From PALSA-968 sp964387075 (lineage in GTDB: Bacteria > Bacteroidota > Bacteroidia > B-17B0 > Aurantibacillaceae), in contig CAYLVB010000012.1 of the NCBI GenBank assembly GCA_964387075.1, positions 1 to 64,000 of the forward strand: a stretch of 64,000 nt of DNA. Reading direction: 5' to 3'. A model generated the notes under the pieces. The model worked only from the letters and a program-made list of their open reading frames with translations. It made no database searches and was not told the origin of the DNA. The translations under genes were made by a program, and so were the position numbers. Positions 24,887 through 31,204 of this stretch are shown piece after piece (the first letter of the stretch is position 1; each line of letters starts with the position of its first letter).

Positions 24887-25635
24887 ATCCTTTGTAAAAC
24901 GTACAGGTTGTAGAACACTTCTTTAGATTTCAATCTTTTGAATGTTCTTGAGTGAATGGTAACGAGGAAAGCGTGTATCTTGGCGGGAAACAGGAATGGG
25001 AAGCGGGTTGCAGTTGGATATTGAGTACGACTGTACTTATCGGTCGATGCGAGCACTTCCTCGCTGATATTCTCTTTATGAAGTAATTTGAACCCGGCCC
25101 CCAGAAGGTCATGCTCAGTTTCTTCAAGCACTTCTTTTCTAACCAGGTCGCCAAAGGCGAAGTAGCCGTCCGGCTTTAAAGAAGAGTGAACTTTTTTAAA
25201 GAAGGCCTTGCGCGAAGGATAATTATGCGACGACTCAAGATTGACCACCAGGTGGTAAGTATCGGGCAACCTGAAATCGTTGGCGTTCGCGCTTAAGTAA
25301 ACCGGACCCGGAACATTCTTTTGCGCCAGTTTTAAATTACCGGTACTTTGATCGACCCCGGTGATCTTTTGCACGCCAAAATATTTTTGAAGTACGTAGC
25401 AACCACCTCCGCGGCCGCAACCCACCTCCAAGACCGAACTTTCCCTGTTAATGGCAGGAACATACTCCAGTAATTTGAGGTAAAGCGCGATGTGATGTTC
25501 TTCGGAGGAGGCTTCTGCCTTAAGTTGTGTTCTTAGTTCTCCCGCGTAACCCAGGTTCATGAATTTTCTGCGGCTTCCAGATAAAAGGGTCAGGCGCGCC
25601 GAAAGTTCATAAAAAATGGACCTTGTCTTTTTCAT
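24883..25635 (-). CDS. Class I SAM-dependent methyltransferase
   Basis: 250 residues. SVLEVGCGRGGGCYVL (near residue 60-75) is the S-adenosylmethionine-binding loop. GVDQSTGNL and a later LRLPDTYHLVVNLESSHNYPS follow. The small-molecule type fold suggests methylation of a sugar or lipid intermediate, but the substrate is unknown. A near-consensus TACTTTTA lies close to the start. It is convergent with the sugar transferase and upstream of the metalloprotease terminator. Confidence 0.85.
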   Translation of the reverse strand: MKKTRSIFYELSARLTLLSGSRRKFMNLGYAGELRTQLKAEASSEEHHIALYLKLLEYVPAINRESSVLEVGCGRGGGCYVLQKYFGVQKITGVDQSTGNLKLAQKNVPGPVYLSANANDFRLPDTYHLVVNLESSHNYPSRKAFFKKVHSSLKPDGYFAFGDLVRKEVLEETEHDLLGAGFKLLHKENISEEVLASTDKYSRTQYPTATRFPFLFPAKIHAFLVTIHSRTFKRLKSKEVFYNLYVLQRI

Positions 25636-25678
25636 CGCTCTTAGTAAAAGTACGGAAAATTCATATGGGTATAAACGA

Positions 25679-25703
25679 AAAGTCCCGCATAGGGCGGGAC
25701 TTT
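25679..25703 (-). terminator. Terminator after the metalloprotease gene
   Basis: Perfect 10-bp stem AAAGTCCCGC / GCGGGACTTT with a 5-base loop and T-rich flanks, starting 20 bases after the stop at 25724. Confidence 0.8.
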
Positions 25704-25723
25704 CTTATTAAGTATAAGAGAAA

Positions 25724-27997
25724 TTATTCTTTTACCAATCTGCTCACACCTTTGCGGTTCACGCCGCTGATCTCAACCAGGTAAACACCTTTGGCAAACC
25801 CGGATAAATCATATTTCAATTCGTAATTTTCTTTACCTGTAACTTCATCCTTCAGAACTACATTTCCAAGCATATCATAAATAACCAATGTGTTCTTTTC
25901 CCCTGCATTCAAACCAAAAAGGTTTACACTTACCTGGTCATTGGCAGGATTTGGAACTAACTGCATGGCGATGTTATTACCAAAGCCCGTAGAGATGCCG
26001 GTACCGCCCGCAGTAATAGTAAAGTTCTTGTCGCTCATATCGAAGAAGATGTTACCAACACTCTCTACTTTGATGCGGCAGGTAGCAATAGTAGCGGTTA
26101 CGGTTGGAGCGGTGATGGCCTGTGTGCCGCTGTTGGGCACGTTATTGATGATGGATGTCCAGGTTTGCCCGCTGTTGTAAGAAATAAGAATGTTCACGTT
26201 AGCGCAGTTAACCGGCGCCGCGTTAGTGCCATTCACCGCCCAGGTAATGGTTTGTGCGCTTCCACTGGCCCATGTAATACCGGTGGTGTTTGGATTGGTT
26301 ACCTGTAAAGGACCCGCTACCGAGCTCACCGTTACGGTGCCTGCTGCGTGACAAACTCCGCCACCGCCTGTTTTGTTATCGCGAACGGTAAGGCGGAAAT
26401 TAAGCGTTTGTTGTGTAGAGGGTAGGAATTCGCCAATAGTTGAAGTGAATGTTCCGGTTTGCACCACGCTTAACCTGGGGAACATCCTGCTGGGCGAAGC
26501 CACCGGGTTGTAACTGCGGAAGAAAGGTTTGGTGCCCGAATTCCAGTTGCCGGGCGTGCTGTTATTGTCAGTTTCTTCCCAGGAATAAGTAAGTGGGTCG
26601 TTGTCGGGATCTGTGGCAGAACCTGTAAGGATAAAAGGAGTTGATTTAGGAACCACGTAACTCGCCGAACCGATAACGACCGGAGGGCTATTCCCGGTGT
26701 TTGTTTTGGTAGCACATGAATTACCGCCACCCGAATTGGTGAAGGTTACCATTTCGTCGTAACTGATGGCGTGGAAATAAGGAATGCTGTGCGATGAATC
26801 ATTATTGGCGCTTCCGCAAATACCCGCATAGGCCTGTATGGTGATGCCGCTGCCGGGTTCTACCATGGTGCCGGGGTTATAGTTGCCCGAGCAGGCTCCT
26901 GTACTTGCACGGAAGGTGTGATTGCCTCCGAAGTTATGTCCTATCTCATGCGCCACATAATCAATATCGAAAGGATCGTTCACAGGAATTGAACTGCCGG
27001 TGATGCTGCTGGCTTTGTTGCCCGAAGAACAGATACCGCCCAGGGTTGATAAACCGCCGCCTCCTGTAGAGAAGGTATGCCCGTTATCATAATTCGCGTT
27101 CCCGATGTTGTTGTCGATCACGGTTTGACTTTCGTTGATGAGAACTCCGGCATTATTATTCCCGTTGAAGGGATCAGTTGACGCGTTGGTAAAAACAACC
27201 AGCGTTTGGGTAGGCACCAATACCATTTTAACTGCAAGATCGGTCTCGTAAACACCGTCCACGCGGTTCAGTGTTGTAACGATGCAGGCCAGGGTTTGCG
27301 CTACTGTAGGAGTTGTGAGGCCGGTTGCGGCAACAGCGTATTCGCCGGTGCAGGCAATAGCTGTACGGTAGGTGCGTAATTGGGTGCCCACGCATACGCC
27401 GGCCTGTATCGTGTTAAGGCTTGCTAGTTTTTCGGCCTCTGTTCTGGGGTCAATCACCCCTACCTCGGGCAGGATCTTCGAAGGATCCTTCACAAAATCT
27501 TTGGTGTAATACACGTTGTAATCTTCATTGTTGAAACGGCAGTAGGGATCGATGTAAATATCGCCGGCCATTCCGCGAAGCATAGCGTGGAAACCCCACA
27601 TGGTGTGATCGAGCTTGCCGTATGTGCCGGGTTGGTCAATGCAGATCACGTTAAAGGTCTTTATTTCGGGGTAAGCCGCGCAAAGCTCAGGCGCCATTAC
27701 GGGCGATTCTACTACGCGGAATTTTTTCAGTGTTCCATCCGGCATAGGCAGCTCAATGATGGTTTGCGAGTTCTGTATGAATGTATTGTTCTCGTGTGGT
27801 GCCGAGTAAAGCGCTTTCTTCAGGTTATCACCCACCAGGCGAAACGTTTTCGCCTTTTGCGGGATGATGACCCTTTCACCGGTCATGCGGATCTTTTCCT
27901 GGCTCGTAGGAGCCCAAAAAGAACTTACTTTTTCGTTTTGCGCGTTAACAAAACATGCTATGCCTGTGGCAAGGATCAGCGTAGATAGTTTGTGCAT
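25724..27997 (-). CDS. Secreted zinc metalloprotease (M12B/reprolysin-like) with type IX sorting domain
   Basis: 757 residues: a signal peptide (MHKLSTLILATGIACFVNAQ), a propeptide-like region, and a catalytic domain with HEIGHNFGGNH (near 349-359), the extended zinc-binding motif of M12B/metzincin proteases. A cadherin/PKD-like domain (ATDPDNDPLTYSWEETD) follows, then a beta-sandwich, and a C-terminal type A sorting domain (NIAMQLVPNPANDQVSVNLFG to the end, 75 residues). It should be exported by the type IX secretion system and held at the surface or released. Monocistronic with its own terminator. The leader holds no clear -7 box. Confidence 0.9.
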   Translation of the reverse strand: MHKLSTLILATGIACFVNAQNEKVSSFWAPTSQEKIRMTGERVIIPQKAKTFRLVGDNLKKALYSAPHENNTFIQNSQTIIELPMPDGTLKKFRVVESPVMAPELCAAYPEIKTFNVICIDQPGTYGKLDHTMWGFHAMLRGMAGDIYIDPYCRFNNEDYNVYYTKDFVKDPSKILPEVGVIDPRTEAEKLASLNTIQAGVCVGTQLRTYRTAIACTGEYAVAATGLTTPTVAQTLACIVTTLNRVDGVYETDLAVKMVLVPTQTLVVFTNASTDPFNGNNNAGVLINESQTVIDNNIGNANYDNGHTFSTGGGGLSTLGGICSSGNKASSITGSSIPVNDPFDIDYVAHEIGHNFGGNHTFRASTGACSGNYNPGTMVEPGSGITIQAYAGICGSANNDSSHSIPYFHAISYDEMVTFTNSGGGNSCATKTNTGNSPPVVIGSASYVVPKSTPFILTGSATDPDNDPLTYSWEETDNNSTPGNWNSGTKPFFRSYNPVASPSRMFPRLSVVQTGTFTSTIGEFLPSTQQTLNFRLTVRDNKTGGGGVCHAAGTVTVSSVAGPLQVTNPNTTGITWASGSAQTITWAVNGTNAAPVNCANVNILISYNSGQTWTSIINNVPNSGTQAITAPTVTATIATCRIKVESVGNIFFDMSDKNFTITAGGTGISTGFGNNIAMQLVPNPANDQVSVNLFGLNAGEKNTLVIYDMLGNVVLKDEVTGKENYELKYDLSGFAKGVYLVEISGVNRKGVSRLVKE

Positions 27998-28081
27998 GGG
28001 GTTTAAATTTTAACCAATACTACAACCTTTTAGCCTGAAAAACAATACCGTTTATGTATCCTGCAAGCCTTTGGAGGGGCA

Positions 28082-28624
28082 CTAGAAGGACCGCGCAAAG
28101 GTCAGCAGGTCAGGGAAATGTAGGTCTATATCCGGGGCTTTTATGGGTTCATCACTGATAAAAACGGTTGTCATCCCTGCCGTTCGTCCAAACTGCATAT
28201 CGCTCATGGAGTCGCCAACCATTATTGAGCGACTGAGATCAATATCCGGGAAATCCTTTTTAGCGTCGAGTGCCATGCCTATACCCGGTTTTCGGGTGGG
28301 ATGATTGGCGGATGCAAGGTGAGGCGAGAAGTATATTTTATCAATACGCCCTTCATGTTTTTCGATCTCGTCGGCAAGATAATGGTGAATGATGTTGAGA
28401 TCATTTTCCGTGTAAAGTCCTTTGCCTATTCCCTGCTGGTTGGTAACGATCACGATCTTTCCGAAGATATTGGAGAGTATCTTCATAGCTTCGGGAACAC
28501 CATCAATGAACTCGAACTCGGCCAGCGTTTTCACATAATCTCCCTCCAGGCGTTTATTGATCACGCCGTCACGGTCCAGGAAAAGGGTCCAGCTCTTATC
28601 TATATTTAAATGCTTTGAACTCAT
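28082..28624 (-). CDS. gmhB: HAD-IIIA phosphatase, GmhB-like
   Basis: 180 residues. FLDRDGVINKRLEGDYVKTL is the HAD motif I of the D,D-heptose 1,7-bisphosphate phosphatase (GmhB)/HisB-N group; VTNQQGIGKGLY and VGDSMSDMQFGRTAGM are motifs II-IV. In GmhB the zinc loop reads C-x-H ... C-x-C; here it is SPHLASANHPTRKPGIGMA with no Cys, so the zinc site is lost or changed. Position behind gmhA and hddC supports the heptose pathway role. The start at 28624 is chosen since the longer frame (28690) lies deeper inside hddC; even so 29 bases overlap. Confidence 0.8.
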   Translation of the reverse strand: MSSKHLNIDKSWTLFLDRDGVINKRLEGDYVKTLAEFEFIDGVPEAMKILSNIFGKIVIVTNQQGIGKGLYTENDLNIIHHYLADEIEKHEGRIDKIYFSPHLASANHPTRKPGIGMALDAKKDFPDIDLSRSIMVGDSMSDMQFGRTAGMTTVFISDEPIKAPDIDLHFPDLLTFARSF

Positions 28625-29294
28625 GTTGCGCGCGTTGGTAATCGGATGGAATGCCGATGTCAATAAAGTATCCGTTAAAGATAAAACCATTCAGTTTCAA
28701 CTTTGTTACATGCTTCTCGAAATGATCTTTTTCTATGGAAAATGCTTTTCCGGCAGGCGTTTCTTTCATGAAAACACTACGGTTTAGGATGTAAACGCCG
28801 GCGTTGATGATCCCTGGCTTTTCGTCACCGCTTTTTTCTTTGAACCCGGTGATGCGATCCTTTTCACCGAGTTGAAGTGTGCCATAACGCGCCGCGTTCT
28901 CAACTTCCCGCAGAGCAAGTGAACCATCGGAAAGGGCTTCCGTATGTTTTTTATAAAATTCTTTAAGGTCAATATCGAAAAAAGAATCTCCATTTAATAC
29001 CAACACATCTGTTCCTGTACATTGTTCCAGGGCCAAACGAATGCCGCCGCCTGTACCCAGGGGTTCTTTTTCTACCGAGTAATGGAACTGATCTCCGTAA
29101 TGCGCAATGATCTTCTCTGAAAGATGCCCAACCGAAAGCACGATCTTTTCAACGCCATAAGCGCGCAGGTATTGGATCAAATGATCCAGGAAAGGCTTCC
29201 CGTTCACAGGAGCCATGGGCTTGGGAACATCCGCCACAACTTCTTTCAGTCGTGTGCCGAACCCTCCTGCCAGTATGATAGCTTCTTTGATCAA
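28596..29294 (-). CDS. hddC: Nucleotidyltransferase, D-glycero-alpha-D-manno-heptose-1-phosphate guanylyltransferase type
   Basis: 232 residues. AIILAGGFGTRLKEV (5-19) is the nucleotide-binding G-G-x-G-T-R-L loop, PKPMAPVNGKPFLDH the sugar/metal loop, and LGTGGGIRLAL and LNGDSFFDIDL the catalytic part. The family activates heptose-1-phosphate to the GDP (HddC) form. Its start overlaps the ORF6N gene stop (ATGA) and its end overlaps the phosphatase. The reading as HddC rests on the neighbours gmhA and gmhB; another sugar-1-phosphate nucleotidyltransferase remains possible. Confidence 0.82.
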   Translation of the reverse strand: MIKEAIILAGGFGTRLKEVVADVPKPMAPVNGKPFLDHLIQYLRAYGVEKIVLSVGHLSEKIIAHYGDQFHYSVEKEPLGTGGGIRLALEQCTGTDVLVLNGDSFFDIDLKEFYKKHTEALSDGSLALREVENAARYGTLQLGEKDRITGFKEKSGDEKPGIINAGVYILNRSVFMKETPAGKAFSIEKDHFEKHVTKLKLNGFIFNGYFIDIGIPSDYQRAQHEFKAFKYR

Positions 29295-29842
29295 TTCTGC
29301 TTTTTATATCCTATCCTTCTACGACCTGACTGAGTTTTTTGTTGATCATCTTTCTTCAAAAGATAATTAATTGCTTCATAAATATCCTTGAACTGTTTGT
29401 CATATTTGCCTTCCAGTTCTTTAAGTTTCGCTGTCAGGTCTTTGTGCGATAAAGCATACTGTCTTAAAAAAACGAATGCACGCATGATAGCTACGTTCAC
29501 ATCGATTGCTTTTTTACTTTTCAAGACAGCAGAAAGCATAGCAACTCCCTGCTCAGTGAAGGCATAGGGCAAATAAACAGTTCCTCTGTGTTTTCTAGAA
29601 CTCATCACAATTTGTGATGAGTTCCTTTTAGGCACCTTTACCGGAGACCGCATAACAAGTTCATGCCATTCGCTGATGTTTAATTGAAACATAAAATCAC
29701 GTGGAAACCGGGTTAGATTCCGTTTAACAGCTTGGTTAAGAACCCTTGTTTCCACATTATAAAGAGAGGCAAGATCAAAGTCGAGCATTATTTTGTGCCC
29801 TCGTACTTCATAAATTTTATTTTGAATGATCTGGAGTTTCAT
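29291..29842 (-). CDS. ORF6N domain DNA-binding protein
   Basis: 183 residues. The ORF6N domain (about 5-110) is clear: IYEVRGHKIMLDFDLASLYNVETRVLNQAVKRN, then RFPRDFMFQLN, then LPYAFTEQGVAMLSAVL. A coiled-coil tail (KDLTAKLKELEGKYDKQFKDIYEAI) and a basic end follow. ORF6N proteins come from phages and mobile DNA and are thought to bind DNA; few have known functions. A perfect palindrome lies 14-38 bases before the start and a second copy is inside the gene at residues 73-81. It interrupts the gmhA-hddC-gmhB series and overlaps hddC by 4 bases. Confidence 0.85.
   Translation of the reverse strand: MKLQIIQNKIYEVRGHKIMLDFDLASLYNVETRVLNQAVKRNLTRFPRDFMFQLNISEWHELVMRSPVKVPKRNSSQIVMSSRKHRGTVYLPYAFTEQGVAMLSAVLKSKKAIDVNVAIMRAFVFLRQYALSHKDLTAKLKELEGKYDKQFKDIYEAINYLLKKDDQQKTQSGRRRIGYKKQN
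29598..29624. repeat. 27-bp perfect palindrome inside the ORF6N gene
   Basis: Arms GAACTCATCACAA and its exact complement, 13 bp each, around one base. In the coding frame it writes N-S-S-Q-I-V-M-S-S. The same core forms the palindrome before the gene. Confidence 0.9.
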
Positions 29843-29883
29843 AGATTAACAGGGCAACTCATCACAAATTGTGATGAGTTCAT
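29839..29883 (-). CDS. Possible 14-codon upstream ORF
   Basis: An ATG at 29883, just after gmhA, reads MNSSQFVMSCPVNL and stops at a TGA that overlaps the ORF6N start (ATGA). It is encoded largely by the palindrome. Translation is unproven, but the overlap would couple it to the regulator gene. Confidence 0.25.
   Translation of the reverse strand: MNSSQFVMSCPVNL
29856..29880. promoter_or_regulatory. 25-bp perfect palindrome before the ORF6N gene, possible operator
   Basis: Arms AACTCATCACAA and complement, 12 bp each, around one base, located 14-38 bases upstream of the ORF6N ATG and between gmhA and that gene. It fits an operator for a dimeric DNA-binding protein, or a strong mRNA hairpin controlling its translation. 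Confidence 0.75.
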
Positions 29884-29887
29884 TGTT

Positions 29888-30469
29888 TTAAGGTCTGGGA
29901 AATAAACTCGTTTCAACCACCTCGCAAATGGTGTGGCCAAACAACATATGACATTCCTGTATACGTGGCGTGTCTTTGCTTGGTATGGCCACAAGGTATT
30001 TGCAATGTTCCTTCATTTTGCCGCCACCTTCTCCGGTAAAACCAACGGTGATCATACCGATCTCGTTGGCCACTTTCAACGCTTTTACCACATTCTCTGA
30101 GTTGCCGCTGGTAGAAAGCCCGATCAACACATCTCCTTTGCGGCCCATCGCTTTGGTAAGGCGGCTATAGATCTCGCCGTAAGAATAGTCATTGGCCACG
30201 GCTGTGATATAGCTTGTGTTCACATGCAAAGCTTCACTGAAAAGGGGAGGACGATCGTAATAATACCGTCCACTTAATTCGGCGGCTAAATGTTGGGCAT
30301 CAGCCGCGCTGCCTCCATTGCCGCACCACAGCACTTTGCCGTCGTGTTTGTAGCAGGCAATGACCTCGTTCGTTATCTTTTCGATGGTTTCCAGGACCTC
30401 TTTGCTATTGAGAAGAGAGGTTTTCAGGTTGATGGAAGCCTGTAGTTTGGATCTGATCTGTTCGTTCAT
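29888..30469 (-). CDS. gmhA: Sedoheptulose-7-phosphate isomerase
   Basis: 193 residues in one SIS domain. WCGNGGSAADAQHLAAELSGRY is the substrate/zinc region of GmhA (His and Glu of QHLAAEL); LSTSGNSENV is the SIS phosphate loop, and QECHMLFGHTICE supplies the remaining metal ligands. GmhA turns sedoheptulose 7-phosphate into D-glycero-D-manno-heptose 7-phosphate, the first step to LPS heptose. Its ATG overlaps the hepT stop (ATGA), so it is translated from the toxin-antitoxin transcript. Confidence 0.95.
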   Translation of the reverse strand: MNEQIRSKLQASINLKTSLLNSKEVLETIEKITNEVIACYKHDGKVLWCGNGGSAADAQHLAAELSGRYYYDRPPLFSEALHVNTSYITAVANDYSYGEIYSRLTKAMGRKGDVLIGLSTSGNSENVVKALKVANEIGMITVGFTGEGGGKMKEHCKYLVAIPSKDTPRIQECHMLFGHTICEVVETSLFPRP

Positions 30470-30828
30470 GGCAGCTGGTGTAAGAATGAATGCAATTTTG
30501 ATCTCAAGACAGGAAGATGCTCACGGATAAGATGAAGTATATCTACTTGGCCAACCCTGTCGTAATGATGTGAAATGAAATCCCTGAACCTGATCACATT
30601 ATTTAATTGGGAGTATCCCAGGTCGGCCGTAAAGGTATCATGTTTTTGGGTCAAGGTTTTCCATAATTCCCCTATGGCCTGTAGTCTCATCAAAGAAGCA
30701 TCCATCACAATATGATTGATGGGTTTTAAGAGATCCTCGGCAACAAGGATGTCTTTGGTATAATCGGCTATAGCATCAATATGCTCTATGCAGGTTTCTA
30801 CCCTTGCAAGATCAGCCTCATTATACAT
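30466..30828 (-). CDS. hepT: HEPN-domain toxin of the HepT family
   Basis: 120 residues, helical. The HEPN signature is R-x4-H-x-Y: RDFISHHY, exactly the HepT pattern in which Arg and His form the RNase site and Tyr is the target of AMPylation by MntA. HepT cuts RNA, and AMPylation by MntA blocks it. I start it at the ATG at 30828 that overlaps the mntA end by 8 bases; the longer frame to 30930 lies deep inside mntA. The stop overlaps gmhA (ATGA). Confidence 0.85.
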   Translation of the reverse strand: MYNEADLARVETCIEHIDAIADYTKDILVAEDLLKPINHIVMDASLMRLQAIGELWKTLTQKHDTFTADLGYSQLNNVIRFRDFISHHYDRVGQVDILHLIREHLPVLRSKLHSFLHQLP

Positions 30829-31105
30829 ATACCAGGTCTTTTTTAATGATTTTGAGGAATCGCTGCGATAAACCGCTGTGCAGGGTAACCAGGTCGATCC
30901 TTTTATGAAGCCTTTTTTCAAGATAATCAAGAAGACTGAAATAGTTGTCTATGGTCTGGATCTTTCTTTTTACAAGAATATCAATATCACTTTCAGATGT
31001 TTCCTCCCCACGGGCAGTTGATCCGAAAACAGCGATCTCTTCAACCCCAAATTTCTCTTGAAGTAAGGTTTTTTCTGATCTTAGTATTTCCAGCGCAGAA
31101 GTCAT
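30821..31105 (-). CDS. mntA: MNT-type nucleotidyltransferase antitoxin
   Basis: 94 residues with the minimal nucleotidyltransferase motif VFGSTARGEETSESDIDILV, where GS and the D-x-D pair are the catalytic elements. In MntA-HepT modules it AMPylates the HEPN toxin partner and so neutralises it. A -7 box TACCTTTG lies 5 bases upstream of the ATG, so the mRNA is leaderless or nearly so. It heads the six-gene chain mntA-hepT-gmhA-ORF6N-hddC-gmhB. Confidence 0.85.
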   Translation of the reverse strand: MTSALEILRSEKTLLQEKFGVEEIAVFGSTARGEETSESDIDILVKRKIQTIDNYFSLLDYLEKRLHKRIDLVTLHSGLSQRFLKIIKKDLVYV

Positions 31106-31109
31106 ATTA

Positions 31110-31117
31110 CAAAGGTA
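31110..31117 (-). promoter_or_regulatory. -7 element of the mntA-hepT-heptose operon
   Basis: TACCTTTG on the minus strand, ending 4 bases before the mntA ATG. Transcription would begin at about the ATG itself. Confidence 0.55.
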
Positions 31118-31204
31118 CTAAAAAGAGGGATTATTAAAAAATGGCTGTTAGCAACCTTTTGGTTCTGGCACAAAGCTTGCTTTTTATCTGCATACTTTTA
31201 TACG

